In this document: positions 37,843-46,601 of the stretch, one piece after another
Layout: each line of letters opens with the position of its first letter
Numbering within the stretch: position 1 is the stretch's first letter
Source: Mycobacterium seoulense
GTDB lineage: Bacteria; Actinomycetota; Actinomycetes; Mycobacteriales; Mycobacteriaceae
Assembly: GCF_010731595.1 (NCBI RefSeq)
Contig: NZ_AP022582.1
Coordinates: forward strand, 2,852,001-2,916,000
Direction of reading: 5' to 3'
DNA: 64,000 nucleotides
Notes under the pieces: generated by a model
Seen by the model: only the letters and a program-made list of their open reading frames with translations
Database searches by the model: none
What the model was told of the DNA's origin: nothing
Program-made: the position numbers and the translations under genes

Positions 37843-37909
37843 GGTGGTGTCTCCTTTGACGCTAGAACCTCAGGTATTGGTGAAAGTGAGCCTTGCCGTC
37901 GATTGTCAA

Positions 37910-37921
37910 CCAACGCGTTGG
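37910..37921. promoter_or_regulatory. Palindrome CCAACGCGTTGG upstream of thiolase
   Basis: A perfect 12-bp palindrome in the promoter region of the thiolase-crotonase operon. It shares CCAAC/GTTGG half-sites with the site at 28820-28837. Confidence 0.5.
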
Positions 37922-37987
37922 GAGGGCGCGGGGCGGGGTCGATTCTCGGCGCCGCACCGCGAGCCGCCGTTCTGCGGGAGCGGTGAC

Positions 37988-38647
37988 CTACTGCTTCCCG
38001 GGCAGCAGCCGGCGGCGGAGTAAGGGCAGCCCCGGCCCGTCGAGAAGGTGTAGGAGTGCGGGGCGGCCGCTGACGGCCATCATCAAGGCGGGCGCCGGTC
38101 CTCGGACTTCCATTCCCCTCCCCCACGCCCGATCAATGTCGTTGGCATACAAGGAGATGCCCCGGAGTCGACCCAGCGGCACGAATCCGAACGGCCATGG
38201 CCCGGTCAAGAAATCCAGCGCCAACGCCGCAAGCCCCCGGTCGGGCTCGAACGGCAGATTGAGCGGAATCCGGATATCACCGCTATGGACCAAGATATCG
38301 GCGAGCGGGTCGAGCGGCCCGAAAAGCGGCGGACTCAGGGGATGGTCGGCGCACCCGCGTAGGGTCGCGGCGATGTCGGTCGCCGGCAGCCGGGCGCCAC
38401 GCCGCGCAAGTTCGTCGATCGCGCGAGCCATGCTGCGGCGGCGCAGAGCCGTTCCCATGAAAACCCAGAAACTGTCGGCGAAGACGCTGATCAGGTGCGC
38501 GGCGACCGTCTTGATATCCCAGCCAGCGCACAGGCTTGGCGCCGCCAGTTGGGCGTCGTCCAGCCGGTCGATCAGGGTCGCGACCTGGCGTCGCTCGTCT
38601 GCAACAGCGGCGAAGACCTCCTCGCGTTGGGCGCGCACCAGGAGCAC
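37988..38647 (-). CDS. MDMPI/DinB-like protein at the left end of the regulon
   Basis: 219 aa from GTG 38647 (a GTG at 38638 is also possible). It resembles the mycothiol-dependent maleylpyruvate isomerase N-terminal domain: LSLCAGWDIKTVAAHLISVF with a metal-type His, DPLADILVHSGDIRIPL with another, and GLRGISLYANDIDRAWG-like text near the end. The substrate is unknown. It shares an intergenic region with the divergent WS/DGAT gene; operator site 1 lies only 10 bp upstream of its start and would block transcription directly. Confidence 0.75.
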   Translation of the reverse strand: MLLVRAQREEVFAAVADERRQVATLIDRLDDAQLAAPSLCAGWDIKTVAAHLISVFADSFWVFMGTALRRRSMARAIDELARRGARLPATDIAATLRGCADHPLSPPLFGPLDPLADILVHSGDIRIPLNLPFEPDRGLAALALDFLTGPWPFGFVPLGRLRGISLYANDIDRAWGRGMEVRGPAPALMMAVSGRPALLHLLDGPGLPLLRRRLLPGKQ

Positions 38648-38656
38648 TCTAGCTCG

Positions 38657-38673
38657 GAACAGATATTTGGTTC
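38657..38673 (+). promoter_or_regulatory. Operator site 1 (GAACAGATATTTGGTTC)
   Basis: The best match to the 17-bp palindrome found seven times in 38.6-57.1 kb. It lies between divergent starts at 38647 and 38752 and can control both. Confidence 0.75.
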
Positions 38674-38751
38674 AATTGCGGATGGGAATTGGCCGGGATG
38701 CCAAACGAGTAATTCGTTCTGCGCAAGCCGTGCCGTGGCGATAATGGTCGG

Positions 38752-40143
38752 GTGAAGCGGCTCAACGGCATGGATGCGATGCTCCTGTACAGCGAGACGC
38801 CGAACCTGCACACGCACACGTTGAAGGTGGCGATCGTCGACGCCGCCGACTACCCCGGCGACTTCGATTTCGAGCTGTTCCGCCACACCTTCCTGCGGCG
38901 GTTGCACCTCCTGGATCCGTTGCGCTACAAGCTCGTCGACATCCCCTGGCAACTGCATCATCCGATGTGGCTGCAGAACTGCGAGGTCGATCCCGACTAT
39001 CACCTGCGACGCATCCGGGTGCCCGGCGCCGGTGGTCGCCGGGAGCTCGACGGGGTCATCGGTGACATCGCCACCACCCCGCTGGACCGCGCCCGCCCGC
39101 TCTGGGAGTTCTATTTCGCCGAAGGTATGGCCGGCCACAGGTTCGCGATCATCGGAAAGCTGCACCACGCCCTGGCCGACGGGGTGGCGTCGGCGAACCT
39201 CTTGGCGAGAATGATGGATACGGCGGGCGCGATGCCCGACGAGCGCGACAGCGAGACGACCTGTGCGCGGCCGACGAGCGGCGAGCTGCTACGCGCGGCG
39301 GGACGCGACCATGCCCAACAGTTGGCCGCGCTGCCCCGAGTCGTGGCAGACGCGGTTTCCGGGGCGCGGCGGCTGCGCCGGCGCGCCCGTGAGCGCGGCA
39401 CGCAGCCCGACCTCGCCCGAATGCTGCACGCGCCGCCGACATTCATCAACCATGTGGTGTCGCCGGTGCGGACTTTTGCGACCGCGACGCTGTCGCTGGC
39501 ACAAGTGAAGCAGACCGGTAAAGCCCTGGGGATCACGGTCAACGACGTGGTGATGGCGAGCGCCGCGGGTGCGTTGCGGGAGTTGCTGTTGCGCTACGAC
39601 GGGAGCGCGGACCGACCGCTCGTCGCATCCGTGCCGGCGAGTACGGACAGGTCACCGAACCGGATCAGCGGCAACGAGCTCGGCGGCATGGCGGTGTCGC
39701 TGCCGACGCACATCGCCGACCCATTGGAGCGGGTGAAGCTCACAGCTACGAGCACCGCGATCGCCAAGGAAAACAACGAACTGTTCGGCCCCGAGCTGTA
39801 CGGCAAGTTGATCACCTACCTGCCGCCGTTCGCTGCCCACTCGGCCTTCAAATGGTTGGCCCGGCGGAATGCGCAGACCAGGCTGTTCAACCTCCCCGTG
39901 TCCAATGTCGCGGGGCCACGCGAGCAGGGGCGATTCGCCGGCGCTCCGGTCACTGAGATCTATTCGGCCGGTCCGCTGATCGCCGGGTGCGGCGTCAACA
40001 TCACCGTCTGGAGCTATGTCGACCAGCTCAACATCTCGGTCATCGCCGACGACCGCACCTTTGGCGACACTCATGAGATGACCGACGCCATGGTCTGCTC
40101 ATTCCGTGAAATCCATTCGGCGGCGGGGTTTTCCACGGGCTAG
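38752..40143 (+). CDS. Wax ester synthase/diacylglycerol acyltransferase (WS/DGAT)
   Basis: 463 aa from GTG 38752, starting MKRLNGMDAMLLYSETPNLH as family members do. The catalytic motif HHALADG is at residues 138-144. The second conserved region NDVVMASAAGALRELLL and the C-terminal LFNLPVSNVAGPREQ are present. It transfers acyl groups from acyl-CoA to alcohols or diacylglycerol, storing or masking lipid. Under operator site 1, so co-regulated with the P450 and dehydrogenase genes. Confidence 0.92.
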   Translation: MKRLNGMDAMLLYSETPNLHTHTLKVAIVDAADYPGDFDFELFRHTFLRRLHLLDPLRYKLVDIPWQLHHPMWLQNCEVDPDYHLRRIRVPGAGGRRELDGVIGDIATTPLDRARPLWEFYFAEGMAGHRFAIIGKLHHALADGVASANLLARMMDTAGAMPDERDSETTCARPTSGELLRAAGRDHAQQLAALPRVVADAVSGARRLRRRARERGTQPDLARMLHAPPTFINHVVSPVRTFATATLSLAQVKQTGKALGITVNDVVMASAAGALRELLLRYDGSADRPLVASVPASTDRSPNRISGNELGGMAVSLPTHIADPLERVKLTATSTAIAKENNELFGPELYGKLITYLPPFAAHSAFKWLARRNAQTRLFNLPVSNVAGPREQGRFAGAPVTEIYSAGPLIAGCGVNITVWSYVDQLNISVIADDRTFGDTHEMTDAMVCSFREIHSAAGFSTG

Positions 40144-40158
40144 CGCCGGGCCAGCGGC

Positions 40159-40950
40159 TCAGCCCAGAATGGGGAACCGCCGCTGGCGGGCCAGTTGGTC
40201 GAGCGCGGTCTGCATCCGCGACCGGATTTCCGCGTCGACTTCGGAAACGTCAGGGTCGCAGCCGAATCGGGCTGCCACGTCGATCGGGTGCAGAACCTGG
40301 GTGACGATCTTGGTGGGCAACGGGAGGTTGAACGGCACAATGGCGCTGAGCCCGAACGGAAATCCCAGGGTTACCGGCAGAATGTCTGACCGGAATCGGG
40401 ACAGGCCGAGCCGCCTCGCCAGCCAGGTGCCCCGCGTCAAGAACAGCTGGCTTTCCTGCCCGCCGATGGACACGGCCGGGACGATCGGCGCGCCTGCGTC
40501 GATGGCGCACCTGACATACCCGGTACGCCCGTTGAAGTCGATGACGTTTTCGGCCAGCGTCGGCCGGTAGGCATCGTAGATGCCGCCGGGGAAGACCAGC
40601 ACGACACCGCCCGACCGCAGCGCGTTGGTGGCGTTTTCCGTGCTGGCGTGGATCACGCCGAGGCGGGCCAGCCAGTCGGCCACCGGTCCGGGAAACAGTC
40701 CGTCGTGGCCGAGCGTGTAGAGCGGGCGGTCGTAGCCGAACGCGCCGTAGAAGGCCGCTGCGAAGATCAGCACATCGGGTGTCAGCATGCCGCCCGAATG
40801 GTTAGCCACCAGCAGGGCGCCGCCCGTGGCGGGGAACGCCTCCAGGCCACGCACCTCGTACCGAAACCAGCGCCGGGCAACGGGTTCGACGGCGCCGACC
40901 CACCGCTCGGTGAAGTCAGGATCCCACCCGGCGATCTCGGTGGTGCTCAC
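40159..40950 (-). CDS. PlsC-like lysophospholipid acyltransferase family protein
   Basis: 263 aa. The acyltransferase motif is VANHSGGMLTPD, with the HX4D spacing lengthened as in a known actinobacterial subgroup; the FPGG in VLVFPGGIYDAYRP takes the place of FPEG. No strong membrane helix is seen apart from LIFAAAFYGAFG. It overlaps the P450 stop by 4 bp and is therefore the second gene of that operon. It is probably an acyl-CoA:lipid or acyl-CoA:alcohol transferase. Confidence 0.82.
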   Translation of the reverse strand: MSTTEIAGWDPDFTERWVGAVEPVARRWFRYEVRGLEAFPATGGALLVANHSGGMLTPDVLIFAAAFYGAFGYDRPLYTLGHDGLFPGPVADWLARLGVIHASTENATNALRSGGVVLVFPGGIYDAYRPTLAENVIDFNGRTGYVRCAIDAGAPIVPAVSIGGQESQLFLTRGTWLARRLGLSRFRSDILPVTLGFPFGLSAIVPFNLPLPTKIVTQVLHPIDVAARFGCDPDVSEVDAEIRSRMQTALDQLARQRRFPILG

Positions 40951-42215
40951 GCGACCGGTGTGAACCCGAGGTGCAGCTCGGTGAGACCGCGCATCTGCCA
41001 GGTCGGTTCGTAGCTGTAGCGGCGCCCATCCGCCGGACCGTGCTGCGCCTCGACAATGCTGATGTCCGACATCCGATCGAGCACCCGGTTGAGCGAAATC
41101 CGTCCCTCCGCCCGCGCCAGCGGCGCACCGGGGCAGGAATGGTTGCCTCGCCCGAACGCCACATGCTCGCGGACATTCGGTCGATCGATGCGAAACTCGT
41201 TGGGTTGAACAAACTTACGCGAGTCGCGATTGCTCGCGCCGGGCAGCAGCATCACCGTGCTGCCTGCCGGGATTGGAATGTCGCCGATCGATGCCGAGGT
41301 GCGGGCCATGCGGAAGTGACACTTGACCGGGCTCTCCATGCGCAGCGTCTCTTCGACGAAAGTCGGAATCTTGCTGCGATCTTCGCGCAGCAAGGCCTGC
41401 AATTCGGGGTCCTCGGCGATCATCCGGAGGCCGAAGCTGAGCAGCTTCGTCGTGGTCTCCTGGCCGGCCGCGAAAAGGAAAGTCGCGAGCCGGACGACAT
41501 CGATGACCTCGGGGGTCGAACCGTCGGGATACTTGGCCTGAGCGAGCTCGGTCAGCACATCGTCCCGGGGTTCACGCCGGCGTTCGGTGATGTGGGCGGT
41601 GAACTTTTCGTCGAGGTACTCCAGCGGGTTGTGGGCGCGCGTTATCGAGTCGTCCTCGATTCCGCCCGAGACCTTGCCGGAGAAGGCGACACGGAACTCC
41701 TCGTGGTCTTCGGGCGGAACTCCCAGTAGGTCGGCGATCACCAGCCCCGAGAACGGCCGCGCGTAGTCATCGAGGAACTCACACGTGCCGCGGGACACGA
41801 ATTCGTCGAGCTGCTCATCCGCGAGCCGCCACATGAATTCTTCATTCTCCTTGAGCCGCTTGGGTGTCAGCAGCCGGCCGAGCAGCCCGCGCGTGCGGGC
41901 GTGTTCCGGCGGATCTTGGGTGACAATGTGTTCGCTCATTGGAATCTGCGAACGATGCTGTTCGATCAGCGCACCGATGTCGTCACCCTCGGGCTCGAAC
42001 GGCAATCCGGAGAACGGGCCCGCGACCGAGACACACGACGAGAACGCCGGGTCTTTGTAGACGGCGAGCGCTTCGGCGTGCCCGGTGATCGCCACCACGC
42101 CCGCCCCGGGCTGCGGCAGCACGGGGCAACGTTGCCGCAAGTGATCGAAATAGGGGTACGGGTCTGGGACCAGGGTCGGGTCACTGAAGAAATCGACCGA
42201 CTCGAAATCGCGCAA
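40947..42215 (-). CDS. Cytochrome P450
   Basis: 422 aa from TTG 42215, selected because GAGGAG lies 5 nt upstream; the frame is open to 42239. The I-helix oxygen motif is FLFAAGQETTTKLL, the K-helix ExxR is ETLRMESP, and the heme loop is FGRGNHSCPGAPLARAE, with Cys as the fifth ligand. It is soluble, so it needs a separate ferredoxin and reductase; none is in the window. Operator site 2 is 82 bp upstream of the start. The substrate is unknown, probably hydrophobic given the neighbours. Confidence 0.93.
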   Translation of the reverse strand: MRDFESVDFFSDPTLVPDPYPYFDHLRQRCPVLPQPGAGVVAITGHAEALAVYKDPAFSSCVSVAGPFSGLPFEPEGDDIGALIEQHRSQIPMSEHIVTQDPPEHARTRGLLGRLLTPKRLKENEEFMWRLADEQLDEFVSRGTCEFLDDYARPFSGLVIADLLGVPPEDHEEFRVAFSGKVSGGIEDDSITRAHNPLEYLDEKFTAHITERRREPRDDVLTELAQAKYPDGSTPEVIDVVRLATFLFAAGQETTTKLLSFGLRMIAEDPELQALLREDRSKIPTFVEETLRMESPVKCHFRMARTSASIGDIPIPAGSTVMLLPGASNRDSRKFVQPNEFRIDRPNVREHVAFGRGNHSCPGAPLARAEGRISLNRVLDRMSDISIVEAQHGPADGRRYSYEPTWQMRGLTELHLGFTPVA

Positions 42216-42296
42216 CGGAACTCCTCGGCTTCCAAGCAATCGCCCCCAGCGCAGGCCAACCGGGGCCTCACGAACCTAGACTCCAATGTACGATCT

Positions 42297-42313
42297 GAAC
42301 AAATATTAGGTCA
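42297..42313 (+). promoter_or_regulatory. Operator site 2 (GAACAAATATTAGGTCA)
   Basis: A 17-bp match between the divergent P450 (start 42215) and the small DUF2510-like gene (start 42446). Only the last two positions and one central base deviate from site 1. Confidence 0.7.
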
Positions 42314-42445
42314 AGGCGAGTGGCGCCGCGGTGGCGGGGCAGAGCATTCCCCTACGGTTTGACACCAGCTCTTCGGCGGCGCGTACCGCGGCGGTCATGT
42401 TCGGTTCATAGTTCCGGAAGCCTCAGCGACGTAGGGTGCCCCGAT

Positions 42446-42736
42446 GTGAGCACCCCTTCACCCGGCCCCGGCTGGTGGCTGGCATCGGACGGCAAGTGGT
42501 ATCCCCAGCAATGGGAAAGCACCTTCGTCGCGTACACGAACGAGTCGCTGCAAGCGGTGCTGGAGGAGGCGAACCGGCTGACGCAGGCCTACGGAGAACA
42601 GGGCTGGGAGATCGTCGGGTCATCGGTGCAACGCACCCAGGTCGCCCACCGCTTCAAGGACTACGACAAGGGCGGCGACCACTACTTCGAGTGGAGCATC
42701 GTCTGCACCCTGAAACGGCCCGTCGCACCGGGCTGA
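42446..42736 (+). CDS. 96-aa protein with DUF2510-like WW-type motif
   Basis: GTG 42446 (an ATG two bases earlier runs at once into a stop). The N-terminus STPSPGPGWWLASDGKWYPQ is the GWW..SDGKWYP motif of DUF2510-like segments found in actinobacterial surface and membrane proteins. The rest (LTQAYGEQGWEIVGSSVQRTQVAHRFKD) resembles small DUF4177-type beta proteins. The function is unknown. It faces the ALDH gene convergently with a long hairpin between. Confidence 0.7.
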   Translation: MSTPSPGPGWWLASDGKWYPQQWESTFVAYTNESLQAVLEEANRLTQAYGEQGWEIVGSSVQRTQVAHRFKDYDKGGDHYFEWSIVCTLKRPVAPG

Positions 42737-42748
42737 CGCCGCCGTCGC

Positions 42749-42805
42749 CGAGATTGCCGCGATGGTCGTGAAGGGGTCAAAACCACGGCCATAGCGGCAA
42801 TCTCG
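42749..42805. terminator. Long inverted repeat between convergent genes
   Basis: Arms 42749-42770 and 42784-42805 (22 nt each) match at 20 positions, with a 13-nt loop. The repeat lies 13 bp after one stop codon and 15 bp before the other. It is a candidate two-way terminator or a dispersed palindromic element. Confidence 0.6.
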
Positions 42806-42819
42806 TCGACAAATTCCCC

Positions 42820-44304
42820 CTAGCCGGCGGGGTAGCCGACCGATTTGATCTCGGTGTACTGGTCGAACCCGGCGACCCCGTTCTGCCGGCCCACCCCGCT
42901 GTACTTGTAACCGCCGAACGGGGTGTCGGCGCCGTACGGTGCGCCGCCGTTGACGCCCATGAAGCCGGCCCGGATCCGGCGGGCCACCGCCAGCGAGCGC
43001 TCCAGCGAGCCCGACATCACGTTGCCGGCCAGGCCGTACTTGCTGTCGTTGGCGATCCGGATCGCGTCCTCCTCGTCCTCGAACGGGATGACGGCGAGCA
43101 CCGGGCCGAAGATCTCCTCCTGGGCGATGGTCATGGAGTTGTCGACATCGGTGAAAAGCGTTGGCCTGACGTAGAAACCCTTGTCGAAGCCGGTGGGCGC
43201 GTCCGGCCCGCCGACGAGCGCGGTCGCGCCCTCTTCGACGCCCTTGCGGATGTAGCCCATCACGCGGTTGCGCTGCACCTCCGAGATCACCGGCCCGCAC
43301 AGCGTTCCCGGGTCCTGCGGGTCGCCGCACGTGACGTTCTCGTAGATGCTCTTGAGGATTTCCACGCCCTCGTCGTAGCGGGACCGCGGCAACAGCATCC
43401 GGGTGGGATTCGCGCAGCCCTGCCCGGCGTGCATGCAGGGTGCGATCCCGATCGCGCACGCCATGCCGAAGTCGGCGTCCTCCAACACGATGGTGGCCGA
43501 CTTGCCCCCGAGCTCGAGGAACAGCCGCTTCATGGTCGCGGCGCCCTTTTCCATGATCCGCTGCCCCACCACCGTCGACCCGGTGAAGGAGATCAGGTCG
43601 ACCTTGGGCGAGAGCGTAAGTTCCTCGCCCACAAAGTGATCCGACGCGGTGACGACGTTGACCACGCCCGCGGGGATGTCGGTCTTCTCGGCGATCAACC
43701 GGCCCAGCCGGGTCGCGTTGAACGGCGTGTTCGGCGCCGGCTTGAGCACCACGGTGTTGCCGGTGCCCAGCGCCTGCCCGAGCTTGTTGAGGGTCACCTC
43801 GAACGGGAAGTTCCACGGCACGATCGCGCCGACGACGCCCACCGGCTCGCGCCACACCTTGCGGGTGGTCAGCGTGCCGGTCAGGCTGATCACCTTGTCA
43901 CCCAGGTCGGTCTCCCAGGCGTACTCGTCGATCAACCTGGCGGGGTACTTCAGCCCGTCCTCCAGCGGGGCGTCCAGCTGGGGCCCGAAGGTGATGGCCC
44001 GCGGCGATCCCACCTCGAGGATCAGCTCCTCGCGCAGCTCTTCCTTCTCCGATTCGATCGCCTCGTGCAGCTGCAGCAGGCAACGCTTGCGCAGCTCCCG
44101 GTTGGTCGACCAGTCGCTCTCGTCGAAGGCGCGCCGGGCGGCGTCGATCGCGCGGTGCATGTCCTCCTTGGATGCGTCGGCGACCTCGCCGAGCGGCTCT
44201 TCGGTGGCGGGGTTGATGTTGGTGAAGGTGCCGGCTTGGCCGTCGACGAGCTTGCCGTCGATCATCATCTTCGGCTCGAAACGCACCTTTACAGCCTCGG
44301 TCAT
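42820..44304 (-). CDS. NAD(P)-dependent aldehyde dehydrogenase
   Basis: 494 aa from ATG 44304; the frame extends 25 codons further without support. The ALDH catalytic Glu is in ELGGKSATIVLED and the nucleophilic Cys in HAGQGCANPTRML; the cofactor motif FTGSTVVGQRIM is present. It oxidises an aldehyde to acid, probably the product of P450 oxidation and alcohol dehydrogenation. It is the last gene of the five-gene operon starting at 48856; the 90-bp gap before it is the largest in the operon. Confidence 0.94.
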   Translation of the reverse strand: MTEAVKVRFEPKMMIDGKLVDGQAGTFTNINPATEEPLGEVADASKEDMHRAIDAARRAFDESDWSTNRELRKRCLLQLHEAIESEKEELREELILEVGSPRAITFGPQLDAPLEDGLKYPARLIDEYAWETDLGDKVISLTGTLTTRKVWREPVGVVGAIVPWNFPFEVTLNKLGQALGTGNTVVLKPAPNTPFNATRLGRLIAEKTDIPAGVVNVVTASDHFVGEELTLSPKVDLISFTGSTVVGQRIMEKGAATMKRLFLELGGKSATIVLEDADFGMACAIGIAPCMHAGQGCANPTRMLLPRSRYDEGVEILKSIYENVTCGDPQDPGTLCGPVISEVQRNRVMGYIRKGVEEGATALVGGPDAPTGFDKGFYVRPTLFTDVDNSMTIAQEEIFGPVLAVIPFEDEEDAIRIANDSKYGLAGNVMSGSLERSLAVARRIRAGFMGVNGGAPYGADTPFGGYKYSGVGRQNGVAGFDQYTEIKSVGYPAG

Positions 44305-44394
44305 ATCTGTCACTCTCTTTTGAATCGCGGAGGGGCTATGGAGAGCCTTACCGGAAACTAGCCGATTGGCAAGCGCCAACGTCTGAGGGCCTGG

Positions 44395-45609
44395 TCATTG
44401 GGGGTCGAACAGCACCGGCACCGACGTGGGCGAGCGGAAGACCTGCCCGCGGATGTGCGGGTCGTCCGCGTCGGGGTCTAGCCGCAGGTTGGGCAGCCGG
44501 TCGAGCAAAAGGTTGACGGCGGTGCGCATTTCCAGCCGCGCCAGGTGCATGCCGAGGCAGACGTGCACGCCGTGCCCCCAGCCCAGGTGGGCCCTGGATG
44601 AGCGGAAGATGTCGAACCTGTCCGGATCGGGGTAGCGGTCTTCCTGGCGGTTGGCGGAGCCCAGCATCGGCATCACCGTCGAGCCTTCCGGTATCGGCAC
44701 CCCGCCGAGTTCGGTGTCCCGGGTGGCCACCCGGGTGATGGTCAGCAGGGGCGGCTCCCACCGCACGCCCTCCTCGATGGCCTGCGGCAGCAGCGACCGG
44801 TCCGCGCGGATGGCGTCCAGCTGTGTGGGATCCGAAAGCAGGCCCAGCAGCAGGCTGCCCAACGACCGGTACGTCGTCTCCACCCCGGCGGGCAGCAGCA
44901 GGCGCAGAAACGAGTAGATCTCCTCGTCCGCGAGCTTCTCCCCGTCGATCTCCGCCTCAGCCAGCGCGCTGATCAGATCGTCCTTGGGTTCGGCGCGGCG
45001 GGCCTGCAGGATAGGTGCGAAGTAGTCACAGAGCGCGGCCGAGGCGGCAAGGCCGCGTTCGGGGTTCAGGATCCAACTCAGCAACGAGATCGACCACCGC
45101 TGGAACTGCGGATAGTCCTCCTCCGGCAGGCCCAGCAGGCCCGCGATGATCTGGCTCGGGTAGTCGAAGGTGAATTCCTTGACCAGGTCGGCCTTTCCGT
45201 TCGCCGCGAACTTGTCGATCAGGCTGTTGCCCACCCGCCCGACAAGCTCGTCCTCCCAGCGCGCCAGGGCCTTCTGCGAGAACGCCTTTGACACCAGTGA
45301 CCGCAGCCGCCCGTGCACCGGTTCGTCCATGCCCAGCATGACGCGCTCCCCCAGCACCGGGCCGAACGCGGCGATGACGGCCGCAGACGAGAACGTCTCG
45401 TTGTCGCGCAGCATCTGCTGGGCTTCTTCGTAGCGGTAGACGATGAAGACCGGTTTGGATTCCTCATGCGGCATCCCGGAAACGTCCAGGCGCTGAACGG
45501 GGTCCTCGCGGCGCAGCCGCGCCAGTTCCGTGTACGGGTCGCGCACGTCGCCCGAGACCGCGTCGTCGAAGGCGCCGAAGTCCTCCAGGTCGTCGAAAAG
45601 CTGTTCCAT
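44395..45609 (-). CDS. Cytochrome P450
   Basis: 404 aa. I-helix LLLPAGVETTYRSL (Gly-Val in place of the usual Gly-x-Asp/Glu before Thr-Thr), ExxR in EEGVRWEPP, heme loop GWGHGVHVCLGMHLARLE. This is a different subfamily from the P450 at 40947. It follows the SDR by 2 bp and precedes the ALDH, so hydroxylation, alcohol oxidation and aldehyde oxidation functions are encoded in one operon. Confidence 0.93.
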   Translation of the reverse strand: MEQLFDDLEDFGAFDDAVSGDVRDPYTELARLRREDPVQRLDVSGMPHEESKPVFIVYRYEEAQQMLRDNETFSSAAVIAAFGPVLGERVMLGMDEPVHGRLRSLVSKAFSQKALARWEDELVGRVGNSLIDKFAANGKADLVKEFTFDYPSQIIAGLLGLPEEDYPQFQRWSISLLSWILNPERGLAASAALCDYFAPILQARRAEPKDDLISALAEAEIDGEKLADEEIYSFLRLLLPAGVETTYRSLGSLLLGLLSDPTQLDAIRADRSLLPQAIEEGVRWEPPLLTITRVATRDTELGGVPIPEGSTVMPMLGSANRQEDRYPDPDRFDIFRSSRAHLGWGHGVHVCLGMHLARLEMRTAVNLLLDRLPNLRLDPDADDPHIRGQVFRSPTSVPVLFDPQ

Positions 45610-45611
45610 TG

Positions 45612-46601
45612 TTACCCCTCATTTCCCCTGCGGCGCTTCGCCGCCAGCGCGGCCAAGCGTTGCAACACCGGCTGCGGTAGAACGCGCGCCGCGAACACCA
45701 TCGCCCGTTGGCCCACCGTCAGCGGCCAGGCGCCGTCCCGCATCGAACCCTGCCTGGGTATGCCAAGCACGACCCGCGACATGTGATGCATGCCGGAAGC
45801 CGGCAGGATCCTGTTGGCCGCCAACAGCATCGACGCATCCGGTCCGATCCCGCGGCGGCGGAAGGGCACCCGGTCATCCAGCGCCTTGACCAGGCCGTCG
45901 GCGAACCGCTCGGGTGGCCTGGCGAGTTTCATCGCGGCCCTGCCCCGGCTGTTCATGGTGTTGTGCAGCCGGGCGTACGGACCGCCGAGGTCGCGATCGT
46001 CGGTGGTGCCCGCGTCGGTGATGATCTCGGTGTCGTACGTGCCGGCAACCAGGACGGTGACGCCCAGTCCGAAGGGCGCGATCTCGCACGCCATCGCTTC
46101 ACCCCACCGCTCCAACGCGCCCTTGGCCGCCGAGTACGGCGCGGTGGCCGGCTGGCCGCGCACCCCGGCCGCACTGGAGACCAGGACGATGCGTCCCTCG
46201 CCGGCCGCCCGCATCGATGGCAGCAATGCCTGGGTGAGCGCAACCGGGCCCATGACGTTGGTTTGGAACATCCTGTGCCACAAGGCCATATCGGTCTCTT
46301 CCACCATTCCGGCGGCGGAGATCCCGGCGTTGTGCACCAGCGCATAGGGAGCGCCGACGGCTTCCTCGATGGCCTTGGCCGCCGCTGAGATCGACGCGGG
46401 ATCGAGCAGGTCGAGCTGCACGCCGACCAGCCGGTCGTCGTCGTGCGCGGCCCCGGTGGCCTCCCGCAGCAGCGGGAGCCCGCCGTCGGGTGTGCGCATG
46501 GCCGCGACCACGCGCCAGCCTTCGCGGTACAGGCGCACCGCCGACGCGAACCCCAGACCTCGGGACGCGCCGGTGATGACGACGCTGCGCGGCTCAGCCA
46601 T
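45612..46601 (-). CDS. SDR-family oxidoreductase
   Basis: 329 aa from ATG 46601. Cofactor motif VVITGASRGLGFASA, NAG motif LVHNAGISAAG, catalytic VLVSSAAGVRGQPATAPYSAAKGALERW. The C-terminal extension is basic. It is probably an alcohol/ketone oxidoreductase. It overlaps the AveC-like gene by 8 bp and abuts the P450. Confidence 0.9.
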   Translation of the reverse strand: MAEPRSVVITGASRGLGFASAVRLYREGWRVVAAMRTPDGGLPLLREATGAAHDDDRLVGVQLDLLDPASISAAAKAIEEAVGAPYALVHNAGISAAGMVEETDMALWHRMFQTNVMGPVALTQALLPSMRAAGEGRIVLVSSAAGVRGQPATAPYSAAKGALERWGEAMACEIAPFGLGVTVLVAGTYDTEIITDAGTTDDRDLGGPYARLHNTMNSRGRAAMKLARPPERFADGLVKALDDRVPFRRRGIGPDASMLLAANRILPASGMHHMSRVVLGIPRQGSMRDGAWPLTVGQRAMVFAARVLPQPVLQRLAALAAKRRRGNEG

